A stretch of 17,783 nt of DNA, taken from contig JANOYC010000017.1 in the NCBI GenBank assembly GCA_031428675.1, positions 1 through 17,783 of the forward strand. Reading direction: 5' to 3'. Shown piece by piece: positions 7,651-14,724 of this stretch (position 1 is its first letter; each line of letters starts with the position of its first letter). The notes under the pieces are model-generated. The model saw nothing but the letters and a program-made list of their open reading frames with translations. It was not told where the DNA came from and did no database searches. A program made the position numbers and the translations under genes. This stretch comes from JANOYC01 sp031428675 (GTDB lineage Bacteria > Actinomycetota > Actinomycetes > Actinomycetales > Microbacteriaceae).

Positions 7651-9009
7651 TCAGGCCGAGGCGACTGATTCAGCGCGGAATTGCGCCTCCAGTTCCTTGC
7701 GCACCCGCACGGCAAGGAGGGTCTCATCGACAGCAATATCGTCCCACGATACCGTGCGGTCTTTAGGCACGTCGCGGATGAGCTTGGCCCCGTGCGCCAG
7801 ACCAAGCGGAAGCGCGTTGTTCGCGAGCGAAAGATGCGCCGGGGCGAGCTTTCCGAACACTGTGTATCCGCCTTCGCCGTCAAGCGTGTCTCCAGCCCGA
7901 AGGTCTTTCTTGGCGGTGGATACGACGTCTCCCCGGAAGCCGGTCGCACTACCGGTCGCCTCACCACGGAGTACCGCCGACGCCACGCTCACCCCGAGTT
8001 CGAGCCCGATCATGTGGTACGGGCGGTAAAGCGAACCGTAGCGCCCGGTGGCATCGGTGAGGACTCCGTACTCGGCGAAGCACTGTGCCGCATAGTCAGT
8101 CTTCGCTTCGAAAGTGACGTATACGCCCCATCGGAGGTTTCTTTCTACCTCTCTGCCGTCACGGTGCAGGCTTGACGCGATCTCGACCGTTCCGCGCCTC
8201 GTCAGGCTCCCACCGAGCGATCGCTCCCGATACACGGTTGGCAAGTCATCCACCCCGGCTGGAGGAAATAGGAGCCCTTCTTCTTGCGGGATGAGACCAG
8301 TTCCGTTGGCGACGGCCGCCATCTCGATCGCTGACTTGGTGCCGTCGAGAAATGAGTTGAACATCTTGGGGTTGAAGTCGCCGGTGGCCAGCTGCTCGGC
8401 CGAGAAACCGTAATAGTCCCAGACGGTGTCGGGGGTGGAGTAGTTGTACTCGGGAAGGTACTTGGTTCCCTTTCCCGCGGCGACGATGTCGAATCCGACG
8501 GTGCGGCACCAGTCGACAAGTTCGCAGATCAGTGCTGGCTGGTCACCGTACGCCATGGAGTAGACCACTCCGGCGGCCGCAGCGCGCCGCTGCAGGATCG
8601 GCCCGACCATGCAATCAGCCTCGACGTTGACCATGACGACATGTTTGCCGTTTTCGATGCTGGTGAGGGCGTGGTAGGTGCCGACGATCGGGTTGCCGGT
8701 GATCTCGAGGATGACCTCGACCTCCGGCAAGCGCATGAGATCGTCTGCGCTGTCGATGACCGCCGTCCCGCCGGTGCGGAGTGCTTCCGCGAGTGACGAG
8801 GCAGCGTAGCGCTCCTCGGGCCAACCTGTGCGCCTCATCGCGTCTCGGGCCTTGGGTACGTTGATGTCCGCGACGCCCACCACGTGGATTCCCTCGGTAT
8901 GGAGTGCTTGCGTGAGAAACATCGAAGCGAACTTTCCCGCACCGATCACGCCAACGCGGATCGGGCCGCTGGTCTCGGTTCGGCGCTGCAGTAGCGAATA
9001 CAGGTTCAC
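7651..9009 (-). CDS. DRL-family (DXR-like) NAD(P)-dependent oxidoreductase with SAF-like C-terminus, paralogue 1
   Basis: A 452-aa dehydrogenase. Residues about 14-130 form a Rossmann domain with IRVGVIGAGKFASMF. A catalytic region follows with YGDQPALICELVDW, AAGKGTKYLPEY and FLDGTKSAIEMAAV. The C-terminal part (RGDVVSTAKKDLRAGDTLDG) resembles the SAF domain. This layout is that of the homoserine-dehydrogenase-like DRL family, whose Brucella abortus member reductively isomerises 1-deoxyxylulose 5-phosphate to methylerythritol phosphate. That activity is proven for few members and may not apply here. I chose the GTG at 9007-9009, five bases after GAAGGAG; it gives the same start (NLxxLL) as the paralogue at 14793. 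An in-frame ATG at 9057 lacks a ribosome site. Likely co-transcribed with gntR at 6851. Confidence 0.82.
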   Translation of the reverse strand: MNLYSLLQRRTETSGPIRVGVIGAGKFASMFLTQALHTEGIHVVGVADINVPKARDAMRRTGWPEERYAASSLAEALRTGGTAVIDSADDLMRLPEVEVILEITGNPIVGTYHALTSIENGKHVVMVNVEADCMVGPILQRRAAAAGVVYSMAYGDQPALICELVDWCRTVGFDIVAAGKGTKYLPEYNYSTPDTVWDYYGFSAEQLATGDFNPKMFNSFLDGTKSAIEMAAVANGTGLIPQEEGLLFPPAGVDDLPTVYRERSLGGSLTRRGTVEIASSLHRDGREVERNLRWGVYVTFEAKTDYAAQCFAEYGVLTDATGRYGSLYRPYHMIGLELGVSVASAVLRGEATGSATGFRGDVVSTAKKDLRAGDTLDGEGGYTVFGKLAPAHLSLANNALPLGLAHGAKLIRDVPKDRTVSWDDIAVDETLLAVRVRKELEAQFRAESVASA

Positions 9010-9068
9010 GACGACTCCTTCGTGGGCGTTGCCCGGTAGCGTGTGGGTGCCACCCACCGTAGGTCAAA

Positions 9069-9079
9069 TGGTATGACCA
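9069..9079. promoter_or_regulatory. GntR/FadR-type operator before the DRL1-gntR unit
   Basis: TGGTATGACCA is a perfect TGGT-N3-ACCA inverted repeat, the classical FadR/FCD-GntR operator form. It lies just downstream of the predicted -10 of the DRL1 promoter, where a bound repressor would block initiation. The gntR gene at 6851 is the natural candidate regulator. Confidence 0.65.
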
Positions 9080-9084
9080 AGGTC

Positions 9085-9114
9085 AGTGTGCCGAATGGTT
9101 CGCCCATTCGTCAA
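9085..9114 (-). promoter_or_regulatory. Probable promoter of the DRL1-gntR unit
   Basis: Minus-strand TTGACG (9109-9114) and CACACT (9085-9090) are 18 bases apart and overlap the end of nhaA. The spacer is almost filled by a perfect hairpin or dyad: CGAATGG (9092-9098) with CCATTCG (9104-9110) around five bases. That dyad could be an operator for a further regulator or a weak nhaA transcript end. Confidence 0.5.
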
Positions 9115-10313
9115 GTGGGAGGCTCGAACAAGCGTGTATCCGTGGCCGAACCTTCACGATCTCGACGCGAGTGAACGCGGGAACGCCAGCCGATCAATGC
9201 GGCCCCAGCCACCAGCGACAGCGCGGACCCGGCCAACACACCTAATGCGCCCTGGTCCATCAATTCCGGCGATTCTGCGAAAGCCAGCTGATTCATCAGT
9301 AGCGCGACGGTGAACCCAAGACCGCCGGTGACCGCGAGAGCAAGTAAGTCCCACACCGACATCGGGTGGCCGCCCGTCCTGCGCGCGACCCGGGCACCGA
9401 TCAACCCGCCCACGGTGATCCCGATCGCCTTACCTACAGGTAGCGCAATCGCCAATCCGACGAACACGGGGCCTAGTGACTGGGCCTGCGGCAGCGGCAC
9501 GAGGGCAGCGGTGAATGCGAAGAGCGGCAGGATGACGCCATTCGACCACGGAACCAAATGATGGGCCAATCGGCGTCCGTGCGAACCGCGCATAACGAGA
9601 CCGAGTCCCACCCCCGTAAGTGTCGGGTGAATGCCCGACTGCACCACGAAGTACCACGCGACCACGGCGACTGCCGCCATCAACAGCCCCACTGGCAGCG
9701 GGCGGAGGTGAAGCATTCGGCTCAGGAGCCCAAAACAGGCGATGGCGGCGACTGCCCCGGCGACCGCCGGCCCGTTCAGGTCGGTCGAGAACAACAAGGC
9801 AATCAGGATGATCCCGATCAGATCATCGAGAACAGCAAGCGCAAGCAGAAAGATGCGCAAACGGGAGGGAAGGCCCGGACCGAAGATCGCAAGTACCCCC
9901 AAGGCGAACGCGATGTCGGTAGCCGTGGGGACGGGCCACCCCCTTACCGCCTCCGCCCCCGCGAACAACAGGTAGACAAAAGCGGGGCCAGCGACGCCGC
10001 AGACGGCGGCAATGGTGGGCACGAGTGCCTTCCGCACGCTATTGAGCTGACCGTTGGTGAGTTCGTTTTTCAGCTCTGCCGCGACGACGAAGAAGAAAAC
10101 CACGAGGAGGCAATCGGCGATCCAATGGCCTAGCGAAAAATCGAGTCCGAGATCCGACGGGCCGAAATGCGACATTTTGACGTCGACAACAACGCTACGC
10201 AACGGGCTGTTCGCCAGGCCGAGGCCGAGCGCGGCCGCCGCCAACAGGAGAACCGCTGAATGGCGATCCGAGCGAAAAATCGGCACGAAGTGGGTGCGGA
10301 TGACTCGTATCAT
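9111..10313 (-). CDS. nhaA: Na+/H+ antiporter NhaA
   Basis: A 400-aa membrane antiporter that exchanges cytoplasmic Na+ (or Li+) for protons. With the start at 10313, TATDIAFALG places Asp133 and ALAVLDDLIG places Asp163 and Asp164 at exactly the E. coli NhaA numbering, including the ion-binding pair. The length fits the family (E. coli 388 aa). The frame stays open up to 10547, but that extension crosses the operator palindromes and lacks membrane character, so I reject it. The ribosome site is modest (GGAG, seven bases). A 16-codon ORF with a strong site ends in an ATGA overlap with this start. The gene is divergent from a Na+-coupled TRAP system and may export the Na+ that system brings in. 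Confidence 0.93.
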   Translation of the reverse strand: MIRVIRTHFVPIFRSDRHSAVLLLAAAALGLGLANSPLRSVVVDVKMSHFGPSDLGLDFSLGHWIADCLLVVFFFVVAAELKNELTNGQLNSVRKALVPTIAAVCGVAGPAFVYLLFAGAEAVRGWPVPTATDIAFALGVLAIFGPGLPSRLRIFLLALAVLDDLIGIILIALLFSTDLNGPAVAGAVAAIACFGLLSRMLHLRPLPVGLLMAAVAVVAWYFVVQSGIHPTLTGVGLGLVMRGSHGRRLAHHLVPWSNGVILPLFAFTAALVPLPQAQSLGPVFVGLAIALPVGKAIGITVGGLIGARVARRTGGHPMSVWDLLALAVTGGLGFTVALLMNQLAFAESPELMDQGALGVLAGSALSLVAGAALIGWRSRVHSRRDREGSATDTRLFEPPT

Positions 10314-10360
10314 CGGTGACTCCGGCGGCAAGGTCGAGCCGGCGACGCGTGCAGTGACAT
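10310..10360 (-). CDS. Putative 16-aa leader peptide coupled to nhaA
   Basis: The ATG at 10358-10360 follows AAAGGAG by six bases, a better ribosome site than that of nhaA. The frame encodes a 16-residue basic peptide (MSLHASPARPCRRSHR) whose TGA overlaps the nhaA ATG as ATGA (10310-10313). It may load ribosomes onto nhaA by coupling. A real peptide function is unproven, and a chance ORF is possible. Confidence 0.4.
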   Translation of the reverse strand: MSLHASPARPCRRSHR

Positions 10361-10397
10361 GTGACGCTCCTTTGCGTGGATGGTGATATCGTACGTT

Positions 10398-10425
10398 AAC
10401 TGTCGACGGTTCTATTGTTGACAAT
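10398..10425. promoter_or_regulatory. GntR-type operators in the nhaA/TRAP intergenic region
   Basis: ATTGTTGACAAT (10414-10425) is an ATTGT-N2-ACAAT palindrome. The neighbouring AACTGTCGACGGTT (10398-10411) is a near-palindrome. Both have the TGTYRAC core seen at 6014-6050 and 6150-6170, suggesting control by the gntR product of 6198-6854. TTGACA inside the first palindrome (10418-10423) could also serve as a plus-strand -35. Confidence 0.55.
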
Positions 10426-10442
10426 GAAACAAGCTTGTGTTT

Positions 10443-10474
10443 CGATGATTCACGGCTGGCGGGGTGAATCGTCG
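10443..10474 (+). other. Strong hairpin in the nhaA/TRAP intergenic region
   Basis: CGATGATTCAC (10443-10453) and GTGAATCGTCG (10464-10474) pair in 10 of 11 positions (the odd pair is a T-G wobble) around a 10-base loop. GCGCTTTT follows on the plus strand. It may be a terminator or attenuator for transcripts from a plus-strand start near 10418, or an operator. It lies upstream of the LacI-type TRAP promoter. The rest of 10361-10625 holds regulatory sites but no convincing gene. Confidence 0.4.
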
Positions 10475-10537
10475 GCGCTTTTGTCCGTACGTTGCCGCGT
10501 TCACCCGCGCGCCAAGTTCGAATATCGAAATCGCGTT

Positions 10538-10568
10538 TTGTAAACAAAGTGGTATCGGTTACACTTTA
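10538..10568 (+). promoter_or_regulatory. TRAP promoter with LacI-type operator
   Basis: TACACT (10560-10565) as -10 lies 16 bases after TTGTAA (10538-10543). The block 10543-10568 matches 14693-14718, before the second DRL gene, at 24 of 26 positions. Its core GGTATCGGTTACAC also resembles GGTATCGGTTTACG at 14646-14659 near lacI. The central CG and overlap with the -10 fit a LacI-family repressor site. Transcription would start near 10572. Confidence 0.7.
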
Positions 10569-10625
10569 CCCAAAGGCCGGATTCGAATCGGGCTTTGCAC
10601 GAACATCCATCGCAAAGGAGCGACC

Positions 10626-11183
10626 ATTACAACGCCATCATGGGTCGACCGCACGCTTAGCGGGCTTGATCGGGTTCTTCAAATTGTGTGCGTGCTCTTG
10701 CTCGGCGTTGTCGTCGTTTCGGTGAGCTGGCAAGTGGTGTCGCGCTACATCACCGCCAGTTCGGCATCGTGGACAGTCGAGCTCGCCTCGTACAGTTTCG
10801 TTTGGCTTTCGATGATCGCCATCGCCCTCGGCGTGCGTCGCGGGCGGCACATGGTGCTCGACATCTGGGAGTACATCCCCTACAAGCGCTGGCTAATGCG
10901 CATCCTCGAAACAGCCACCGCCATCATCGTCGTCGCGGTTCTCGCCGCCCTCATTTGGTACGGGTTCGAGGCGCTCCCCCCGTCGTTCCGACGTAACTCT
11001 CCGGGACTGGGAGTGCCCTTCGGCTGGGTCGCACTCGCCGTGCCAGTGGGATCTGTGTTCGCCCTCATATTTGCAATCGAGGCGTGGTGGCGACTTTTCC
11101 ACGCGCCGCAAGGCGTCGATCCCCTGACCGCTCCGGTCCTGTATCAGCCCGACGACGTCATCATCATCAAGGGAGAAGTGTAG
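10626..11183 (+). CDS. TRAP transporter small membrane subunit (DctQ family), apparent ATT start
   Basis: A 185-aa four-helix membrane subunit of a tripartite ATP-independent transporter. It contains SRYI...WTVELASYSFVWLSMIA, the DctQ signature with Trp and Glu, then RRGRHM. It partners the large subunit that starts two bases after its stop. The start is odd. The only good ribosome site, AAAGGAG (10614-10620), is five bases before ATT at 10626. The nearest in-frame ATG (10464) lies upstream of the predicted promoter, and the next in-frame GTG would cut into the first helix. The nearby ATG at 10640 is in another frame. ATT initiation, or a single-base error or change from ATG, fits best. The TRAP operon order is Q-M-P. 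Confidence 0.85.
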   Translation: MTTPSWVDRTLSGLDRVLQIVCVLLLGVVVVSVSWQVVSRYITASSASWTVELASYSFVWLSMIAIALGVRRGRHMVLDIWEYIPYKRWLMRILETATAIIVVAVLAALIWYGFEALPPSFRRNSPGLGVPFGWVALAVPVGSVFALIFAIEAWWRLFHAPQGVDPLTAPVLYQPDDVIIIKGEV

Positions 11184-11185
11184 AC

Positions 11186-12502
11186 ATGGGCCCGTTCATC
11201 TTGAGCAACTTCGGAATCGCGATGCTCCTTCGCGTGCCGGTAGGTTTTGCGCTCGCCGCTGCCTCGCTTTTCACCCTCGCCCTGGTCACCGACGTCCCAC
11301 TCAGCATCGGCGCACAGAGGATTGTGGCGGGCATCACACCGTTCCCGCTTCTCGCCATCCCGCTGTTCATCCTCGCCGGCGCCGTGATGAACGAGGGTGG
11401 CATGACCAAGCGCCTGCTCGACGTCGCCGACTCTGCCGTCGGTGGAATGCGCGCAGGCCTCGCTCAGTCCATGTCGATCACCTCCCTGCTCTTCGGCGGC
11501 ATTTCCGGATCAGCCGTCGCCAGCGTGTCGAGCCTCGGCCGCATTGTGATTCCGGCGATGAAAGAACGCAAGTACCGCCCGGAGTACTCCGCGGCTGTCG
11601 TGGCAGCGGCCCCTGTGGTCGACCCGATCATGCCGCCCAGCATCACGATGATCGTCTATGGCGTAGTCACGGGAACCTCGATCGGTGCGCTCTTCTTCGC
11701 GGGGATCGTTCCCGCGGTGCTGTACGTGGTGATGCTCATGATCACGGTGCACCTCACGGCCAAGCGTTTCGGATTCACGAAAGAGGCGATGCAGGAAGCC
11801 ACGGACCTGAACAAGCTCGGTACGATCCCCAAGGAGGATCGCCCCAAGTTCCTGATCTCGCTCTACCGCGCCATTCCCACCCTTCTGCTCCCGATCATCA
11901 TCCTGGGCGGAATCCGATTCGGAATCTTCACACCGACAGAAGCGGCGGCGATCGCCGTCATGTATGCCCTCGTCATCGGATTCTTCGTGTACAAGGAGCT
12001 GACTTGGAAGAAGCTCGTCTACGCGCTCGCAGACTCCGTGTTGATCATCGGGCTCATCATGCTTGTGCTCGCGGCGGCACAAATCTACTCGTGGGCACTC
12101 ACCTCGGGGCTCGTCCCGCAGGCCGCTGCCGAAGCCATCTTCTCGATCACCGAGAACCCTTTGGTGCTGCTCCTGCTTATCAACGGGGTGCTTCTCATCG
12201 CGGGCATGTTCATCGAGGCGAATGCCGCGCTGATCATCATCGCGCCGATTCTGTTCCCGGTCGCCACGTCGATGGGAATCGACCCGGTGCACCTCGGCAT
12301 CGTGATCGTCGCCAACCTCAGCGTTGGCCTGCTCACCCCACCGGTGGGTGTCGGTCTCATGCTTGCTGCAGAACTCGCGAAAGTGAGCATGCTCCAGGCG
12401 GTGAAAGCGGTAGGCCCGTTCTTGCTCATGGGTCTCATCTATTTGCTCCTGATCACCTTCATTCCCCAGATTTCGCTCTGGCTCCCGAACCTTCTCTCCT
12501 AG
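11186..12502 (+). CDS. TRAP transporter large permease subunit (DctM family)
   Basis: A 438-aa polytopic protein that forms the transport channel with DctQ and uses a Na+ or proton gradient. It has the family landmarks FGGISGSAVASVSSLGRI, a central Pro-rich MPPSITMIVYGV loop and the late LLTPPVGVGLMLAAELA, with about twelve hydrophobic segments. The start at 11186 leaves a two-base gap after the dctQ stop; the frame is open upstream but would overlap dctQ. In the first conserved loop PVVDPIMPPS carries Asp where many DctM proteins have Gly (TIGPIIPPS), a possible specificity or ion-site variant. The gene for the binding protein follows after 52 bases. Confidence 0.92.
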   Translation: MGPFILSNFGIAMLLRVPVGFALAAASLFTLALVTDVPLSIGAQRIVAGITPFPLLAIPLFILAGAVMNEGGMTKRLLDVADSAVGGMRAGLAQSMSITSLLFGGISGSAVASVSSLGRIVIPAMKERKYRPEYSAAVVAAAPVVDPIMPPSITMIVYGVVTGTSIGALFFAGIVPAVLYVVMLMITVHLTAKRFGFTKEAMQEATDLNKLGTIPKEDRPKFLISLYRAIPTLLLPIIILGGIRFGIFTPTEAAAIAVMYALVIGFFVYKELTWKKLVYALADSVLIIGLIMLVLAAAQIYSWALTSGLVPQAAAEAIFSITENPLVLLLLINGVLLIAGMFIEANAALIIIAPILFPVATSMGIDPVHLGIVIVANLSVGLLTPPVGVGLMLAAELAKVSMLQAVKAVGPFLLMGLIYLLLITFIPQISLWLPNLLS

Positions 12503-12554
12503 CAGCAATCCATTCCCTAACAACCCCGCAATACACACAACACAAGGAAGTGAA

Positions 12555-13562
12555 ATGAAAAAGCACATCGTACTCGCGGCTCTTTCGATCAGCGCTCTCG
12601 CACTGACCGGCTGCGCCAGCAACGCCCCTGAAGCCGGCTCTGACAAACCGGCCGCGGCGGCGGAACCTGTCACACTCGTGCTTGGTCACGCTGGCAGCGA
12701 AACTGACCCTCGCCAGACCGCCGCTCTCGAGTTCAAGGAGCTTGTGGAAGAGAAGTCCGACGGCCAGATCACCGTGGAGATTCACTCCGCATCGACTCTG
12801 GGCACCTGGGAGGAGATGGTCGAAGGGCTGCAGCTCGGATCCGTCGATATCGTTATCGAAAGCCTGTTGGCTGTCGAGGCTTACACCGACCTGTCCGGTA
12901 TCGAAACTGCTCCGTTCCTCTACGAGGATGAGGAACAATTCTTCGAAGTTTGGGAGGGCGACCTCGGCACGGAGATCAAACAGGCGATTTCGGATGCCTC
13001 CGGCTACGAGATGCTCGGAAACATGTACCGCGGTCCGCGTCAGCTCACCACGAAGGAACCGGTGGAGACGCTCGATCAACTCAAGGGCAAGACCATCCGC
13101 ACGCCATCCGCGCCGACAATGCTGGCGACCTGGGAAGCACTCGGCGCCCGCGCCGAGGCACTCCCCTTCAACGAGGTCTACTCAGCGCTCGAAAGCGGCG
13201 TGCTCGACGGCCAGGAGAACCCGCTCGACGCCATCCTGTTCAACAGCATCCACGAGGTCGCTCCGCACATCGGTGAAACCAGCCACATGTACGCGAACTA
13301 CCACTTCATCACCTGGTCCGAGGCCCTGAACGCGCTCCCTGAGTCGTACCAGGAGATCATCCGCGAATCGTCCGATGAGGTTGGCAAGAACTACACGGAA
13401 GCCACGATCGCGAACACCGAGGACTACCGCGCTCAGCTTGAGGAAGCCGGAGCGGAGTTCCACGAGATCAAGGATCTTCCGAAGTGGGTCAAGGCGTCTC
13501 AGCCGATCATCGACGCGCTGCCGGAGCAGGTTCAGGAGTGGGTCAAGGAAGTTCGCGGCTAG
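12555..13562 (+). CDS. TRAP transporter substrate-binding lipoprotein (DctP family)
   Basis: A 335-aa extracytoplasmic solute receptor. A lipoprotein signal (Met-Lys-Lys, hydrophobic core, lipobox LTGC with Cys20) means it is tethered outside the membrane, as expected in a Gram-positive actinobacterium. The mature part has the DctP features, including LDQLKGKTIRTPSAPT, whose Arg corresponds to the conserved residue that salt-bridges the substrate carboxylate, then FNEVYSALESGVLDGQENP. This predicts a carboxylated ligand such as a sugar acid rather than a neutral sugar. AAGGAAG precedes the ATG. The gene ends the Q-M-P operon at a strong terminator. The ligand cannot be named from sequence. 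Confidence 0.92.
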   Translation: MKKHIVLAALSISALALTGCASNAPEAGSDKPAAAAEPVTLVLGHAGSETDPRQTAALEFKELVEEKSDGQITVEIHSASTLGTWEEMVEGLQLGSVDIVIESLLAVEAYTDLSGIETAPFLYEDEEQFFEVWEGDLGTEIKQAISDASGYEMLGNMYRGPRQLTTKEPVETLDQLKGKTIRTPSAPTMLATWEALGARAEALPFNEVYSALESGVLDGQENPLDAILFNSIHEVAPHIGETSHMYANYHFITWSEALNALPESYQEIIRESSDEVGKNYTEATIANTEDYRAQLEEAGAEFHEIKDLPKWVKASQPIIDALPEQVQEWVKEVRG

Positions 13563-13584
13563 TCCACGACACTGACCGATGACG

Positions 13585-13617
13585 AAAGCGGAGCCTGGGA
13601 AACCAGGCTCCGCTTTT
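13585..13617 (+). terminator. Intrinsic terminator after the TRAP operon
   Basis: A perfect 14-bp stem (13585-13598 with 13603-13616), rich in G and C, closed by a GAAA tetraloop and ending in TTTT. It begins 22 bases after the dctP stop. On the other strand it follows the lacI stop directly and ends in a shorter T-run, so it can serve both convergent units. Confidence 0.92.
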
Positions 13618-14630
13618 CATCTCACCGCGCCCGTGCTGGAGCGCACAACGAATTCGGCTTCAATCACCACCGTGCGCGGATCAGAGTCGTCGCCGATGCG
13701 CTGAAGGGCAAGATCTACGGAATGAGAAGCCATGAGCACGGTGGGCTGGCGCATGATCGTGAGCGATGGGGTGTACAGCTCCGTCCACGGGTTGTCATCG
13801 AAGACGATGAGCGACAAGTCATCGGGAACGCGCACCGACGACTGACGTATCCGGCGAACACTCGCGGCCACTTGGGCCGTGTTTGCGACGATGATCGCGG
13901 TGGGCGGTTGGTCAAGGCTGAGAAGGCTTCCCGTGGCATCCGCACCCTGGTCGCCTCGAAACGGTATGTTTCGGAGAAGCGATGGGTCGGCGGGCAATCC
14001 CCGTTCGGCAAGCGATGCCAGGTGCCCGTCGGTCCGCGCGCGCCCGGTGGTGGTCGACAGCGGCCCGGAAATGAAGCCGATTCGAGTGTGCCCGAGATCG
14101 AGCAAGTGCTCTGTCGCTTCCCGGGCGGAACGATCGTTGTCGATGCTCACCAGATCGGCGCGCGAAACGCCCTCGACGTACCGGTCGACGAAGACGATGT
14201 TCGTATCCAGCTCTATGAGGCGCTGCCAGGATTTGGCGTTGGTCGAGGTCGGCGTCGCTATCACCCCACCCACGCGGCGGGCGGCAAGGGTGTCGAGCGC
14301 GTCCTCCTCGAGTCGCGCATCCTCTTGAGTTGTCATGAGGATCACTTGCACTCCGCGCGATCTCGCCTCGCGCACGACCGCGTCAGCCAGCCGGGCGAAG
14401 AACGGATTGGTGACATCGGCAAGAAGGAGACCCAGAGTGGTAGTCGGCCCCGATTTCAGTTCGCGAGCGGCCGTGCGCGGTCGATACGAGAGTTCTTCCA
14501 TCGCCTTCATCACGCGCTGCCGCGTGGCTGGCGCGACAGGTCCGGTTCCCTCATTGAGCACCCGAGACACGACCGCAATCGAAACCCCTGCCGCAGCCGC
14601 CACATCGCGGATCGTCGCTGGCTTGGACAT
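13617..14630 (-). CDS. LacI-family transcriptional regulator
   Basis: A 337-aa repressor. The N-terminal helix-turn-helix (TIRDVAAAAGVSIAVVSRVLN, about 6-26, then the hinge helix to about 60) is followed by a periplasmic-binding-protein-like sensor domain (LGLLLADVTNPFFARL onward). The length is usual. It lies between the TRAP operon (convergent) and the DRL2-dehydrogenase operon (divergent). Sites sharing the core GGWATCGGTT lie at the promoters of both units and in its own leader, so I infer that it controls transport and catabolism together and itself. Its inducer is probably the transported compound or a product of it. The ribosome site is G-rich and close to the ATG. Confidence 0.92.
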   Translation of the reverse strand: MSKPATIRDVAAAAGVSIAVVSRVLNEGTGPVAPATRQRVMKAMEELSYRPRTAARELKSGPTTTLGLLLADVTNPFFARLADAVVREARSRGVQVILMTTQEDARLEEDALDTLAARRVGGVIATPTSTNAKSWQRLIELDTNIVFVDRYVEGVSRADLVSIDNDRSAREATEHLLDLGHTRIGFISGPLSTTTGRARTDGHLASLAERGLPADPSLLRNIPFRGDQGADATGSLLSLDQPPTAIIVANTAQVAASVRRIRQSSVRVPDDLSLIVFDDNPWTELYTPSLTIMRQPTVLMASHSVDLALQRIGDDSDPRTVVIEAEFVVRSSTGAVR

Positions 14631-14640
14631 CTGCCCCCTA

Positions 14641-14660
14641 GTAACGGTATCGGTTTACGC
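14641..14660 (-). promoter_or_regulatory. LacI-type operator in the lacI leader (autoregulation)
   Basis: GGTATCGGTTTACG (14646-14659) resembles the operator core at 10551-10564 and 14701-14714. It lies 16 bases upstream of the lacI start. A weak minus-strand promoter (TTGTTC, 17 bases, CATCCT) lies upstream of it, so the operator would be in the early transcribed region. Confidence 0.55.
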
Positions 14661-14686
14661 AAGCTTAGAGGATGATGCCGTTTCGA

Positions 14687-14718
14687 TTGTGGAACAAAAT
14701 GGAATCGGTTACACTTTA
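14687..14718 (+). promoter_or_regulatory. DRL2 operon promoter with LacI-type operator
   Basis: TTGTGG (14687-14692) and TACACT (14710-14715) are 17 bases apart. The interval 14693-14718 is a 24/26 match to the TRAP promoter block at 10543-10568. The operator core GGAATCGGTTACAC overlaps the -10. The predicted start of transcription (about 14722-14725) almost coincides with an ATG at 14725. Confidence 0.7.
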
Positions 14719-14724
14719 GAGTCA

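Noticed and set aside
9010..9057. Upstream ATG start for DRL1 at 9057
   Set aside because: No ribosome site; the GTG at 9009 has GAAGGAG at proper spacing and matches the start of the paralogue.
10314..10547. 78-residue N-terminal extension of NhaA
   Set aside because: It crosses operator palindromes and a hairpin, has no ribosome site or family similarity, and the start at 10313 gives exact E. coli numbering of the key aspartates.
10464..10625. N-terminal extension of DctQ from the ATG at 10464
   Set aside because: It spans the predicted LacI-type promoter and lacks a ribosome site; the domain starts after the AAAGGAG at 10614.
11510..12673. Long minus-strand ORF (387 codons) across the dctM gene
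   Set aside because: Composition is a shadow pattern (rich in Arg, Asp, Glu and His with no domain), and the plus strand encodes a clear DctM.
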